In this document: in pieces, positions 33,730-46,054 of the stretch
How positions within the stretch are numbered: position 1 is the stretch's first letter
Layout of the letters: each line of letters begins with the position of its first letter
Origin: Solwaraspora sp. WMMD792
GTDB lineage: Bacteria; Actinomycetota; Actinomycetes; Mycobacteriales; Micromonosporaceae
Reading direction: 5' to 3'
DNA: 64,000 nucleotides
NCBI RefSeq assembly: GCF_029626105.1
Contig: NZ_JARUBH010000009.1
Coordinates: 6,814,011-6,878,010, forward strand
The notes under the pieces: generated by a model
The model's input: the letters and a program-made list of their open reading frames with translations, nothing else
Database searches by the model: none
What the model was told of the DNA's origin: nothing
Made by a program: the position numbers and the translations under genes

Positions 33730-33939
33730 GCGGACTCCTGGTGACGAGGTGGTCGATGGTTCGGACGGGACGCTGGCCTACCATCGTGGCACGCGGATCG
33801 CCGTCAGCCGCTGTAGGGCGGTGCGGCGTCCGGAATGTCGTGACCCGTGCGGGGATGTCATGGCCGTGCCGGTGGCGCTGCCACCGGCCCGGCCGGTGGC
33901 GGTCCCCCACCGCTGGAACCGGGATGGAATATTGGTCAC

Positions 33940-34629
33940 ATGAGAGCCCGCGTGCTGGTTGTCGATGACGATCCCGCCCTGGCGGAGATGATGGGTATCG
34001 TGCTGCGCAGCGAGGGCTTCCTGCCGTCGTTCGTTGCCGACGGTGAGCGGGCGCTCGCCGCGTTCCGGGACAACCGGCCGGACATCGTGCTGCTCGACCT
34101 GATGCTGCCCGGGATGAGCGGGATCGACGTCTGCCGGGCGATCCGCTCCGAATCGGGCATCCCGATCGTCATGCTCACCGCCAAGAGCGACACCGTCGAC
34201 GTCGTGCTCGGCCTGGAGTCCGGCGCCGACGACTACGTGGTGAAGCCGTTCAAGCCCAAGGAGCTGGTCGCCCGGATGCGGGCCCGGCTGCGCCGGGGCG
34301 AGGACGTCGCGCCCGAACTGCTCACCATCGGGCCACCGGGGAACCAGATCACCATCGACGTGCCGGCGCACACCGTCAGCCGCGACGGTGAGGAGGTGAA
34401 GCTGACTCCGTTGGAGTTCGACCTGCTGGTCGCGCTGGCCCGCAAGCCGCGCCAGGTGTTCACCCGTGAGGTGCTGCTGGAGCAGGTCTGGGGTTACCGG
34501 CACGCGGCCGACACCCGGCTGGTGAACGTGCACGTGCAGCGGTTGCGCGCCAAGATCGAGCCGGATCCGGAGCGACCCGAAATCATCCTCACCGTTCGGG
34601 GCGTGGGCTACAAGGCGGGCACCGGCTAG
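33940..34629 (+). CDS. mtrA: Response regulator MtrA
   Basis: The 229-residue OmpR/PhoB-type regulator starts at an ATG at 33940. The receiver domain has Asp9-Asp11 acidic pocket, phosphoacceptor Asp53 in LLDLMLPG and Lys102 in VVKPFKPKE. The winged helix spans 130-229, with LTPLEFDLLVALARKPRQVFTREVLLEQVWGYRHAADTRLVNVHVQRLR, the near-invariant MtrA pattern, in parts. With MtrB it controls cell division, wall hydrolases and, in filamentous actinomycetes, antibiotic genes. It is transcribed with mtrB and lpqB. Confidence 0.96.
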   Translation: MRARVLVVDDDPALAEMMGIVLRSEGFLPSFVADGERALAAFRDNRPDIVLLDLMLPGMSGIDVCRAIRSESGIPIVMLTAKSDTVDVVLGLESGADDYVVKPFKPKELVARMRARLRRGEDVAPELLTIGPPGNQITIDVPAHTVSRDGEEVKLTPLEFDLLVALARKPRQVFTREVLLEQVWGYRHAADTRLVNVHVQRLRAKIEPDPERPEIILTVRGVGYKAGTG

Positions 34630-34642
34630 CCTGGTCGGTACT

Positions 34643-36472
34643 GTGGCTGGCCGATCCCGCACCGTGTCCGACCTGCTCTCCCGTGTCAGTGGCGCACTGC
34701 GCCCGGCGCGGGAGCTGCTGCTGGCCCGGACCCGGCCGGTGACCAGCGGCGCCCAGCGGATGTGGCGCAGGTCCCTGCAGCTGCGGGTGGTGACCATCAC
34801 CCTGGTCGCGTCCGGCCTGCTGGTCGGCGGGTTCGCGTACATGGTGGCGTCGCAGAGCACCAACATTCTGCTGGACCGGGCCCGGGAGGACGTGCAGCGG
34901 CGGCTCACCCACGGGCGGGACTACGCCGCCGAGCAGATGAGCGTGCATCCGCAGTACTTCGACCCGCAGGTCCGGGTGACCTTCGAGCTGACCGTCAGCA
35001 CCCTGGCCGGCGGCGACCCCGACCAGGTGGGTGGGGTGGTCGTGGTGATGGCGGCGAGCGGCTACCCACTGATCCAGTCGGCGACCTCGCCGGCGGTGGA
35101 CGCGTCCGGCATGATCAGCGACGAGTTGGCCCGGCACGTCGGCTCCGGTGCCCAGGCGCACCAGATCCGCACCGGTGACCTCGGCGAGGGGCGGCTCAAG
35201 TATCTGGTCTACGGCTCCCCGGTGCCGACCAAGTTCGGTCAGGTCGAGCTCTACTACCTGGTGCCGCTGACCACCCAGGATCAGGCCGCCAATCAGATCC
35301 GGGCGACCGTGCTCATCACCGGACTGGCCCTGGTGATGCTGCTCGGCCTGCTGGCCGCGCTGGTCACCAGGCTGGTCGTCACGCCGGTACGGGTGGCCGC
35401 GCGCACCGCGCAGCGACTCTCCGCCGGGCTGCTCGACCAACGGATGGTGGTCGACGGCGAGGACGACCTGGCCATGCTGGCCGCCTCGTTCAACCAGATG
35501 GCGACGAACCTGCAGCGGCAGATCACCCGGCTGGAGGAGATGTCCCGGCTACAGCGTCGGTTCACCTCCGACGTGTCGCACGAGCTGCGCACCCCGCTGA
35601 CCACCGTACGGATGGCCGCCGATCTGCTCTTCGCCGAGCGGGACGGCTTCGACCCGGCGGCGGCCCGCAGCGCCGAACTGCTGCAGACCGAGCTGGACCG
35701 GTTCGAGAGCCTGCTCACCGACCTGCTGGAGATCAGCCGGTTCGACGCCGGGTTCGCGGTGCTGGACTCCGAGCCGACCGACCTGGTGCCGGTGGTCCGC
35801 CGGGTCGCCGACCGGCTCGACGGGCTGGCCGCGCGGCTCGGCGTGCGGATCGAGCTGCGACTGCCCGCGACGCCGGTGATCGCCGAGGTGGATCCCCGTC
35901 GGGTCGAACGGGTGCTGCGCAACCTGGTCGGCAACGCCGTCGAGCACGGCGAGGGCCGGCCGGTGGTGGTCACTCTCGGCGTCGACGACGCAGCGGTCGC
36001 GGTGACCGTACGTGATCATGGGGTCGGCCTGCGGGCCGGGGAGGACAAGCTGGTGTTCAACCGCTTCTGGCGGGCGGATCCGTCCCGTGCCCGGCAGACC
36101 GGTGGGACCGGTCTCGGCCTGTCGATCAGCGTGGAGGACGCCCGGCTGCACGGCGGCTGGCTGGAAGCGTGGGGCGCGCCCGGTGAGGGTGCCCAGTTCC
36201 GGCTCACCCTGCCGGCCCGGGCCGGTGACCGGCTCACCTCGTCACCGCTGCGGCTGGTACCGGAGGACCGCCGGCCGCCGTCCGGCGGGTCGGACAGCGG
36301 GTCTGCCGGCGGGTCGGACGGTGCCGATCCGGACGAGCCGTGGCGGGCGCCGACACAGCCCGCCCCCTCGGCCGCCGAACCGGTCGGCACGATGGTGGTC
36401 CTCCCGGAGCAGAGCACCGGCTCCGGCGGCCGGGCCAGTGGCGGCGTGGCCGCGACCGGAGCGGCACCGTGA
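34643..36472 (+). CDS. mtrB: Sensor histidine kinase MtrB
   Basis: The 609-residue protein has a GTG start 13 bp after mtrA. Transmembrane helices at about 45-68 and 220-245 flank an extracellular sensor. A HAMP domain follows (TAQRLSAGLLDQRMVVDGEDDLAMLAASFNQM in parts). The phosphorylated His313 is in DVSHELRTPL. The ATPase domain has LRNLVGNAVEHG and GTGLGLSISVEDARLHGG. A 90-residue proline/serine/glycine-rich C-terminal tail follows the ATPase domain. It phosphorylates MtrA. LpqB is the usual negative modulator of its activity. Confidence 0.96.
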   Translation: MAGRSRTVSDLLSRVSGALRPARELLLARTRPVTSGAQRMWRRSLQLRVVTITLVASGLLVGGFAYMVASQSTNILLDRAREDVQRRLTHGRDYAAEQMSVHPQYFDPQVRVTFELTVSTLAGGDPDQVGGVVVVMAASGYPLIQSATSPAVDASGMISDELARHVGSGAQAHQIRTGDLGEGRLKYLVYGSPVPTKFGQVELYYLVPLTTQDQAANQIRATVLITGLALVMLLGLLAALVTRLVVTPVRVAARTAQRLSAGLLDQRMVVDGEDDLAMLAASFNQMATNLQRQITRLEEMSRLQRRFTSDVSHELRTPLTTVRMAADLLFAERDGFDPAAARSAELLQTELDRFESLLTDLLEISRFDAGFAVLDSEPTDLVPVVRRVADRLDGLAARLGVRIELRLPATPVIAEVDPRRVERVLRNLVGNAVEHGEGRPVVVTLGVDDAAVAVTVRDHGVGLRAGEDKLVFNRFWRADPSRARQTGGTGLGLSISVEDARLHGGWLEAWGAPGEGAQFRLTLPARAGDRLTSSPLRLVPEDRRPPSGGSDSGSAGGSDGADPDEPWRAPTQPAPSAAEPVGTMVVLPEQSTGSGGRASGGVAATGAAP

Positions 36473-38295
36473 CCCGCCGGTGGCGTCGACTGGCGCTGTT
36501 GTCGGTGCTCGCCGGGGTGCTGGCCGCCGGGTGCGGCATTCCGGAGAACACCGACGTGCGGGTCGACGGGCAGGGTCCGGCACCCGGCCTGCCGACCGGG
36601 GGCGGCGGGGCCCAGACGCCGGCGTCGCGGCTCGACGAACGCAACAACACCGAGGCGTTCGTCGTCAACTTCCTGCAGGCCGCCGCCGTGGAGGCGGAAC
36701 GGGCAGTGGAACAGGTACGCGAGTACGTCGCGCCGCAGGACCGCGCGGACATCCGCGATCCCAATCCCGAGGTCGCGCTGACCGTGGTTCGACTGCGGGA
36801 ACGTCCGCAGATCACCCGGGCCGAGGCCGGGGTGGAGGAGGTGGCGCTCGACGTCCAGCAGCTCGGCCTGCTGCGGCCGAACGGCGCGTTGGAGCCGCTG
36901 CCCGCCCAGGAGCCGGAGTTCACCGAGTACACCTTCCAGGTCGGGTCGGTGGCCGGTGAGACGGGCAAGTTCGTCCTCAACCCGCCGGCGGCGCTGCTGC
37001 TCAGCGTGGACGCGTTGAACACGTTCTACCTGCAGCGCACCATCTACTTCTGGGACACCAGCCAACGGGCGCTGGTGCCGGATCTGCGCTACCTGCCGGT
37101 GGCGGTGCCGTTGGAGCGCCAGCGCACCGTCCTGCTGGAAATGCTGATCAGCGGACCGTCGAACTGGCTCGCCTCGGCGGTGCAGGCGCTGCCGAGCGGC
37201 ATCCGCTCGGGTGGCAACGTGCCCGACACCGGGGACCGGCTGAAGGTCACGTTGATCGCCGACGCGACCCCGTTCGCCGACGAACGCGAACTCGACCGAT
37301 TGGCCGCCCAGCTGATGTGGTCGCTGTGGCCGGAGTTCGACAACGACCTGGAGTTGACCATCCAGGGGCAGACTCCGAAGGTGTACCCGGGCGCCGACCT
37401 GCTGGCGATGAACGGCACCCAGGCGCTGCCCGAGACGCCCGAACGGTTCACCGTCTACCAGGGCCGGGTACACCGGTTGCGAAGCTCGGCGCGCTCCGGC
37501 GAGCCGATCCCGGTGCTCACCGAGGAGGTCAACCAGAACGTGGTCACCGCCGGCTTCACCCAGGCCGGTGGTGGCACGTACGCGGCCCTCGCGGTGGCCG
37601 ACGGCGGCGCCCAGCGGCTGATCGTCGGCGCGGCGACCGGGGCGGGCACCAGCTTCGACGCCAGCACCCGGACCTTCGACGACATCGGCCGGCCGGTCTG
37701 GCTCAAGGCACCAGGTGACGTGGGACTCGTCGTCGCGGACGGTGGACTGTATTCGTTCCGGGTCGGCAGCGGCGCGGTCGAGCAGGTCACACTGCCCGGG
37801 GTGACGGGCGAGGTGCAGTCGGTCGGGGCGGCCCCGGACGGGCACCGGATCGCGCTGGTGGTCGACGGCCGGCTGTACGTGGCCGCGCTGAACCGGGGCG
37901 GCAAGGTCGAGGTGCTGCCACCCCGTCGGGTGCCGACCTCGCTGTCCGACCTCACCCAGGTCGACTGGGTGGCCGAGACGCTGCTGGTGGCGGCCGGCAC
38001 GAACCCTGACGGGCGGGTCAGCCTGTACGACGTGACGGTGGACGGCGCGATCGAGACCAGTTCGCTGCGGGACCTCGGCGGGGCGAGCGTGACCCATCTG
38101 GCCGGCTATCCGGCCAACCCGGTCGGCGGCGGCACGGTCGGTGCCCGGATGTACGTCGCCAACGGCGTGCCGTACGACCTGTTCGAGCCGAGTGAGCAGA
38201 TCCGGCCGGAGGAGATCGAAGGGGTGGAGCCGGGCGAGACCGAGGAGCCGGAGAACCCGGTCACCAATCCGACCGCCCCGTTCTTCCTGTACTGA
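36469..38295 (+). CDS. lpqB: Lipoprotein LpqB, MtrB-associated
   Basis: The 608-residue protein has a GTG start overlapping mtrB by GTGA. The lipobox is LAAGC near residue 22. A GerMN-like domain covers about 190-310 (LEMLISGPSNWLASAVQALPSGI), followed by a beta-propeller-like region. LpqB binds the MtrB extracellular domain in mycobacteria and modulates MtrA phosphorylation. An acidic tail (EIEGVEPGETEEPENP) precedes the conserved C-terminus. Confidence 0.95.
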   Translation: MTRRWRRLALLSVLAGVLAAGCGIPENTDVRVDGQGPAPGLPTGGGGAQTPASRLDERNNTEAFVVNFLQAAAVEAERAVEQVREYVAPQDRADIRDPNPEVALTVVRLRERPQITRAEAGVEEVALDVQQLGLLRPNGALEPLPAQEPEFTEYTFQVGSVAGETGKFVLNPPAALLLSVDALNTFYLQRTIYFWDTSQRALVPDLRYLPVAVPLERQRTVLLEMLISGPSNWLASAVQALPSGIRSGGNVPDTGDRLKVTLIADATPFADERELDRLAAQLMWSLWPEFDNDLELTIQGQTPKVYPGADLLAMNGTQALPETPERFTVYQGRVHRLRSSARSGEPIPVLTEEVNQNVVTAGFTQAGGGTYAALAVADGGAQRLIVGAATGAGTSFDASTRTFDDIGRPVWLKAPGDVGLVVADGGLYSFRVGSGAVEQVTLPGVTGEVQSVGAAPDGHRIALVVDGRLYVAALNRGGKVEVLPPRRVPTSLSDLTQVDWVAETLLVAAGTNPDGRVSLYDVTVDGAIETSSLRDLGGASVTHLAGYPANPVGGGTVGARMYVANGVPYDLFEPSEQIRPEEIEGVEPGETEEPENPVTNPTAPFFLY

Positions 38296-38304
38296 CCTGC
38301 GGCG

Positions 38305-39021
38305 GTGGTGGGCGACGTCTGGTCGGCGCTGGCCGACCTGGTGCTGCCGGTGGAGTGCGCCGGTTGCCGCCGCACCGGCGGCCGGTTGCGGTTCGGCGTG
38401 TGTGGCCGGTGCGCCGACGAGGTGCAGCGGCTGCGCCCCCGGCCGGTACGCCCCGAGCCGGCCCCGCCCGACCTGCCGCCCTGCGTGGCGTTGGGCGAGT
38501 ACGCGGGGGTGCTGCGGGAGCTGCTGCTGGCGTACAAGGAGCGGGGTCGGCACGGACTGGGCCGGCCACTGGGCCGGCTGCTCGGCGACGCGGTCGCCGC
38601 TGCGGTCGGCACCAGTGCGGACCGGCCGGTGCTGCTGGTCCCGGTGCCGAGCACCGCTGCGGCGGCGCGGGCCCGGCACGGTGATCATCTCGCCCGGCTG
38701 ACCCGGTACGCGGCGGCCCGGTTGCGGGTCGACGGCCGGCGGGTCGCGGTGGCGCGGCCGCTGCGGGCCCGGACCCGCCCGGACTCGGCCGGGTTGGACA
38801 GCGCGGCGCGACTGGCGTCCGCCCGGACGGCGTTTCGGCCCCGGCGGGTCGGACTTGACATATCGCTGCGGGCGGATCCGCGACTGCGGGTGATCGTGGT
38901 GGACGACATCGTCACCACTGGCGCGACGCTGGCCGCTGTGCACCGGCTGCTTGTCGCGCAGGGACTGCCGGCGTACGCCGCCGTGGTACTCGCAGCGACG
39001 CGACGCCGTCACCTGCGGTAG
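38305..39021 (+). CDS. ComF family phosphoribosyltransferase-like protein
   Basis: The 238-residue protein starts at a GTG at 38305. It has an N-terminal four-cysteine zinc motif (CAGC then CGRC), LLLAYKERGRHGL, and the PRPP-binding loop VVDDIVTTGATL. ComF proteins of transformable bacteria act in DNA uptake. In actinobacteria this copy always follows lpqB and its role is not settled. Residues 115-160 are unusually arginine-rich. Confidence 0.92.
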   Translation: MVGDVWSALADLVLPVECAGCRRTGGRLRFGVCGRCADEVQRLRPRPVRPEPAPPDLPPCVALGEYAGVLRELLLAYKERGRHGLGRPLGRLLGDAVAAAVGTSADRPVLLVPVPSTAAAARARHGDHLARLTRYAAARLRVDGRRVAVARPLRARTRPDSAGLDSAARLASARTAFRPRRVGLDISLRADPRLRVIVVDDIVTTGATLAAVHRLLVAQGLPAYAAVVLAATRRRHLR

Positions 39022-39114
39022 TCAGTGTCTAGTGTCCTTTGTCGGGGTTTGTTCATGATCTGGGAATCTTCGCGCACCGGTCTCTGCCGAACTGATGACG
39101 CGCCGCCGTCGGCG

Positions 39115-39140
39115 GGTTAGCGTAGGCGCATCAGGGGTAT
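39115..39140 (+). promoter_or_regulatory. Candidate stress-sigma (SigB/SigF type) promoter of hpf
   Basis: The -35-like GGTT (39115-39118) and -10-like GGGTAT (39135-39140) are 16 bases apart, fitting the GNNT-N14-16-GGGTAC/T consensus known for Streptomyces SigB. This suits a ribosome-hibernation gene. The spacing to the hpf start is 151 bp. Confidence 0.5.
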
Positions 39141-39144
39141 GGCC

Positions 39145-39162
39145 GGTGGTTGAACAACCACC
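39145..39162. promoter_or_regulatory. Palindrome just downstream of the hpf promoter
   Basis: The palindrome ggtggttg-aa-caaccacc has perfect 8-bp arms with a two-base centre. It lies five bases after the -10 element, either as an operator or as a hairpin at the start of the transcript. Confidence 0.5.
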
Positions 39163-39291
39163 TGAGGTGTCCCGGAGGGAGGTGTATTCCGCTACCCGGC
39201 CGGTTGACGCCGACCACTCTTGGTCCGCTGACCGGTCCCACATTCTTTCGCAGCGACACCGATCGTTGAGATCGTTCCAGGGAGGTCACGC

Positions 39292-39987
39292 GTGGACATC
39301 GTGGTGAAAGGCCGTAACGTAGAGGTCCCCGACCACTACCGAGCCCATGTAGCCGAGAAGTTGGCCAAGGTCGAACGGTACGACCACAAGCTGATGCGCG
39401 TCGACGTCGAGTTGTTTCACGAGCGCAATCCCCGTCAGTCGGACCACTGCCAGCGGGTCGAACTCACCTGTGTCTCGCGCGGGCCGGTGATCCGGGCGGA
39501 AGCGTGCGCCAAGGATTTCTACAGCGCCCTCGACGCCGCCATCAGCAAGCTGGACACCCGGCTGCGCCGCGCCGCCGACCGGCGCCGGGTGCACCGCGGC
39601 CGGCACGCGCCGGTCTCGGTGGCCGAGGCGACCTCCGGGCTGCCGACCGCCGGGCTGAACGGGTTCGCCCCGTTGCCGCCGTCCCAGCCGACCGAGGAGC
39701 CGGCGACATCGGTCGCGGTGCTCGACCGCACCGCGCAGGATTTCACCGACGATGGGTACGAAGACGTTGCCGACGAGTACGACGACCAGCCCTGGCACAT
39801 CGTCCGGGAGAAGGAACACCCGGGCAATCCGATGACGGTCGACGACGCGTTGTTCCAGATGGAACTGGTCGGGCACGACTTCTATCTGTTCCTGGACAAG
39901 GAGTCCGGCCGGCCGAGCGTGGTCTACCGCCGCAAAGGCTACGACTACGGTGTCATCGCGCTGGCTGAACCGACCGTCACCGCCTGA
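39292..39987 (+). CDS. hpf: Ribosome hibernation promoting factor, long form
   Basis: The 231-residue protein has a GTG start with GGGAGG upstream. The N-terminal ribosome-binding domain is residues 1-105 (DIVVKGRNVEVPDHYRAHVAEKLAKVERYDHK). A variable linker (106-165) follows. The C-terminal dimerisation domain carries REKEHPGNPMTVDDALFQMELVGHDFYLFLDKESGRPSVVYRRKGYDYGVIAL in parts. The long form forms 100S ribosomes in stationary phase. It is preceded by a likely stress-type promoter. Confidence 0.95.
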   Translation: MDIVVKGRNVEVPDHYRAHVAEKLAKVERYDHKLMRVDVELFHERNPRQSDHCQRVELTCVSRGPVIRAEACAKDFYSALDAAISKLDTRLRRAADRRRVHRGRHAPVSVAEATSGLPTAGLNGFAPLPPSQPTEEPATSVAVLDRTAQDFTDDGYEDVADEYDDQPWHIVREKEHPGNPMTVDDALFQMELVGHDFYLFLDKESGRPSVVYRRKGYDYGVIALAEPTVTA

Positions 39988-40017
39988 TCGACCACCATTT
40001 CGACAATTCGTGGTCGA

Positions 40018-40077
40018 CCGGTCGGATACCGCCGGCCATCGCCGCCAAACGGGCGGCCGTCGACGGTATCCGACCGG
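40018..40077. terminator. Bidirectional terminator between hpf and the GNAT gene
   Basis: Perfect 14-bp arms ccggtcggataccg (40018-40031) and cggtatccgaccgg (40064-40077) are present, with further internal pairing of gccgcc and ggcggc. A smaller hairpin (cgaccac/gtggtcg) precedes it at about 39988-40016. Confidence 0.8.
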
Positions 40078-40087
40078 CCGGCGCGGC

Positions 40088-41215
40088 TCACGCTTTGTCG
40101 AGGTCGGCCGGTAGCAGCGAGTACTGGACACTGTCGTGGCGGCTGGCGTCCGCGCCGGGCAACTGGGCCCGGATCCGCCCTTCGCGCTGAAAGCCGGCCC
40201 GCTCCAGCACCCGCTGGGACGCGACGTTGCTGGGCAGCGCACCGGCGGCCAACCGGGCGACGGCCGTGTTGGCGAAGATCCACCGGGCGAGCAGCCGTAC
40301 CGCCCGAGCGGTGTAGCCGCGCCCGCGCCACTGCGGCAGCAGCGAATAGCCGATCATCGCCTCGCCGAGTTCCGGACTCAGATAGCTGAGCCCGATCCGC
40401 CCGGCCGGCGTACCGCTGGCCGCGTCGCAGACGACCACGTCGATCCGCTGGCCGGCCAGCCACCTGCCCGGTGCCTTGGCGCACTGCGCCTCGATCAGGG
40501 CGCGGGTCGGCACCACCGGTGGGACCGAGGTCGCGGCGACGTCGGGCAGCGACTCCAGGTAGTACGCGAAGTCGGCGTCGGCCGGGCCGAGCGGGCGCAG
40601 CCGGACCACCCCGTCGGTCAACCCGTCGCCGGGCAGGTCCGGCAGGGTTCGTGGGGTCGGGCCCGGTGGGTCGCCGGCCAGTCGGGTCCACACCACCAGG
40701 TCCTCCCGGTCGGCGGTCGGCAGTCGGCCGGGCTGGCTGGCGGCGCCTCGGCGTACCCCCTCGTAGCTGAAGCCGGCGGCCAGCGCCACCCGCTGGCTGA
40801 CCGCGTTGGCCGCGTCGGTGAGCAGCTCGACCCGGCCGAACCCGGACCGCACCGCGTGGCCGGTGGCGGCGATGGTGGCCGCGGTGGCCGCTCCTTTGCC
40901 CCGGGCCCGGGGCGTGATCCAGTAGCCGACCTCGATCTGGGCCCGCTCGGGTACCGCCCGGCTGAGCCCGACGCAGCCGAGCAGCTCGTCGCTGCCCGGG
41001 TCGGCGATCGCCCAGGCCGCGCCGCCGCCGGCCCAGGCGGCGGTGGATCCCTTGGTGATCCAGTGCAGTGCGTCGACGACCGTGTACGGCCGGGGCAGGT
41101 CGGGGATGAACCGCTGGGTGATCGGATCGCCGCAGGCCTCGGCGACCGCAGGGGCGTCGTCGGGCAGAAACATCCGAAGCCGGACGCCGCCCTCGGTGAG
41201 TTCGACGGGTTCCAC
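40088..41215 (-). CDS. Two-domain GNAT acetyltransferase
   Basis: The 375-residue protein starts at a GTG at 41215 with AGGATGG upstream. Two RimJ/RimL-type GNAT domains are in tandem: the first at 5-170 (VGYWITPRARGKGAATAAT acetyl-CoA motif), the second at 195-370 (IGYSLLPQWRGRGYTARAVRLLARW, then LPSNVASQRVLERAGFQREG). Both keep the (R/Q)-x-x-G-x-(G/A) loop. The second is the more canonical. RimJ/RimL-type enzymes acetylate N-termini or small amines. The substrate is not known. Confidence 0.88.
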   Translation of the reverse strand: MEPVELTEGGVRLRMFLPDDAPAVAEACGDPITQRFIPDLPRPYTVVDALHWITKGSTAAWAGGGAAWAIADPGSDELLGCVGLSRAVPERAQIEVGYWITPRARGKGAATAATIAATGHAVRSGFGRVELLTDAANAVSQRVALAAGFSYEGVRRGAASQPGRLPTADREDLVVWTRLAGDPPGPTPRTLPDLPGDGLTDGVVRLRPLGPADADFAYYLESLPDVAATSVPPVVPTRALIEAQCAKAPGRWLAGQRIDVVVCDAASGTPAGRIGLSYLSPELGEAMIGYSLLPQWRGRGYTARAVRLLARWIFANTAVARLAAGALPSNVASQRVLERAGFQREGRIRAQLPGADASRHDSVQYSLLPADLDKA

Positions 41216-41387
41216 CGGCCCATCCTGACGCAGCTTTCGCGCAGGGCATAACGCATATGCCGGGCGCACCCCGTCGACATGGTCCGTTATGTCGGAATAT
41301 CCGGTGCTGGATGCGGGCTGCGACTGCCGCCGTACCGATTGATGCGCCTACGATGGTGAGGCACACCGTCTAGGGGAGCGTTGATCC

Positions 41388-44360
<2,973 letters not shown>

Positions 44361-44425
44361 TCCCGGCTGACCTCCGGCGGCGTGGGCGACCTACCGCTCG
44401 CGCCGCCCTCGACCCGGCTGCCCGG

Positions 44426-45076
44426 TCACACGACGTCGACCGTGGTGCTCAACCAGCCGGTTGGCCGGCGTTCCAGCCGGAAGGCGAGCGCCCAGCTGCG
44501 TTCGTCGGTGCCGAGCACCGCGACGGCCTCCGCGACGCCGCTGACCGGCTCGCAGACCCGCAGCTGACGAACCCGGAGCAGCTCGACGGGGCGCCGCCCA
44601 CTGCGGACGATTGGCGTCGGCTGCGGCGATGCCGGCCCGCGTCGGGCCCGGCCCGGTTCGTCCGGTCTCCGGGCCCGGTCGACGGCGACGGCCAGCTGCG
44701 CGCCGACCGCGAGCGCCTGTGCCGGGTCGGCGAGCCGGCGGATGTGGCCGGCCGGGCGGAACCCGTTGATGATCTCCATGCTCGCGGCCAGGAACCGGTG
44801 CGCGGCCCGGCGGGCCTCCGGTGACGCGCCGGCGAGCGCGTCCGGCGGCAGCCCTCCGTGGCCACCGGCCGACCCGTTGGCCGGTCGGCCGACGGTGGTC
44901 GCGGACCGGTCGGCGACCACCACGCCGGGTGTCGCCCCGGCCAGGTCGAGCGCCAGCTGTACGCCGGGACCGGGACGCAGGTCGAACTGAGCCGGCTCGT
45001 CGGTGAACGGCGGGTCCAGCGGCGGGGCGGGTCGCAGTCGGACGGGGGGACGTCGGATCCGGGTCGCGACAGTCAT
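44426..45076 (-). CDS. Rv3235-family protein
   Basis: The 216-residue protein starts at an ATG at 45076 with AGGAG upstream. The C-terminal 100 residues (AAHRFLAASMEIINGFRPAGHIRRLADP, then VCEPVSGVAEAVAVLGTDERSWALAFRLERRPTGWLSTTVDVV in parts) match the Rv3235 family seen next to secA in actinobacteria. The first 110 residues are low-complexity. The function is unknown. It converges on secA. Confidence 0.82.
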   Translation of the reverse strand: MTVATRIRRPPVRLRPAPPLDPPFTDEPAQFDLRPGPGVQLALDLAGATPGVVVADRSATTVGRPANGSAGGHGGLPPDALAGASPEARRAAHRFLAASMEIINGFRPAGHIRRLADPAQALAVGAQLAVAVDRARRPDEPGRARRGPASPQPTPIVRSGRRPVELLRVRQLRVCEPVSGVAEAVAVLGTDERSWALAFRLERRPTGWLSTTVDVV

Positions 45077-45198
45077 CCGAGCTCCTGTTGATCTTGCGTT
45101 TGCCTTCGTTTGCTTTCGGCAGACCAATTTGAAGCCAGCATGACACCGCCCGTCAACGTCTGTCGATGCCGGCGTTCGGACAATCAGTAGTTGCCGGA

Positions 45199-45426
45199 CT
45201 ACTCCGGCTCGCGCTCGATCAGCGGGTTGCTCTGCACCCACTCCGCCGTCTCGGCGTACTTGCGCTGGATGTACTCCTCCAGCTGGGCGCGTTCCACCCG
45301 CCACTGTCCGCGTCCGCCGATCTTGATCGCGGGCAACTCGCCACTGCGAACCATGTGATAGACCTGCGAGTCGGATACGTTGAGTTCGGCGGCGACGTCG
45401 GACAACTGCAGGAACCTCGGCTCCAC
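45199..45426 (-). CDS. Small helix-turn-helix (BldC/excisionase-like) protein
   Basis: The 75-residue protein starts at a GTG at 45426, five bases after GGGAG. A single excisionase/MerR-type winged helix fills residues 1-60: [49 protein letters not shown] in parts. There is a short acidic tail. Such one-domain proteins include the developmental regulator BldC, but this position beside the Rv3235 gene is a conserved separate lineage. The target is unknown. Confidence 0.85.
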   Translation of the reverse strand: MEPRFLQLSDVAAELNVSDSQVYHMVRSGELPAIKIGGRGQWRVERAQLEEYIQRKYAETAEWVQSNPLIEREPE

Positions 45427-45534
45427 GGTGACTCCCGGCTCGTCTACGTCGGTCGGTTCAGTGTGCCACCGTGGCCCCGCAGGGCCGCCCGGCGGCGTAC
45501 ATTGCATCAGCGACGACATCTGTGGGGGGCGAGC

Positions 45535-46035
45535 GTGTCCGACAACCTGCTCCGGGTCTACGTCCCGGCCACCCTGCCGGCGCTCGCCGGGCTCCGCGAC
45601 ACCGGCCAACTCGCCGCCGACGTCGCGCACACGGTGACCCCCGCACTTCGGGAGTGGTACGTCGAAGGTGACGAGGAGGAGCTGGAGTACGTCGCGTTCA
45701 CCCGCGCCGCCCAGGAGTCACTGCGCCACCTGCGCGACGAACCGGCCGCCCCGCGCCGACGGGTGGTGATCGCCGTCGACCTGCCGGCGGACGCGCTGAA
45801 ACGGTCGGTCGCCGAGCTCGGCTCCAGCACCGTGACGCTGGCCGGCCCGATCGCCTTCGCCTCGGTCGCCGCGGTGCACGTCGACGGCGACGAGGCGGTC
45901 GACGACGTATCGGCGGCGGTGGCCGCCGTGTCGCAGGCCGCCGCCGGTGACCCCGACGCCCAGTTCGTCGTGGACGGTGCCGAGGACCACGAACTGGAGT
46001 GGTACGACGTGTCCGAGCTGGAGACGCTGCTGTGA
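45535..46035 (+). CDS. DUF6912-like protein
   Basis: The 166-residue protein starts at a GTG at 45535 with GGGGGGCGAG upstream. [15 protein letters not shown]-type opening, then [21 protein letters not shown] and [13 protein letters not shown], give a mixed alpha/beta protein with no catalytic motif I recognise. The family is conserved in actinobacteria next to the small HTH gene, from which it is divergent. The C-terminus is very acidic ([17 protein letters not shown]). Confidence 0.78.
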   Translation: MSDNLLRVYVPATLPALAGLRDTGQLAADVAHTVTPALREWYVEGDEEELEYVAFTRAAQESLRHLRDEPAAPRRRVVIAVDLPADALKRSVAELGSSTVTLAGPIAFASVAAVHVDGDEAVDDVSAAVAAVSQAAAGDPDAQFVVDGAEDHELEWYDVSELETLL

Positions 46036-46054
46036 CCGGGCCGGCCCGCCCGGC

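Noticed and set aside
36016-39012. 998-codon minus-strand frame opposite mtrB, lpqB and comF
   Set aside because: It lies antisense to three well-supported genes, has no domain and consists of arginine/glycine/proline-rich shadow sequence.
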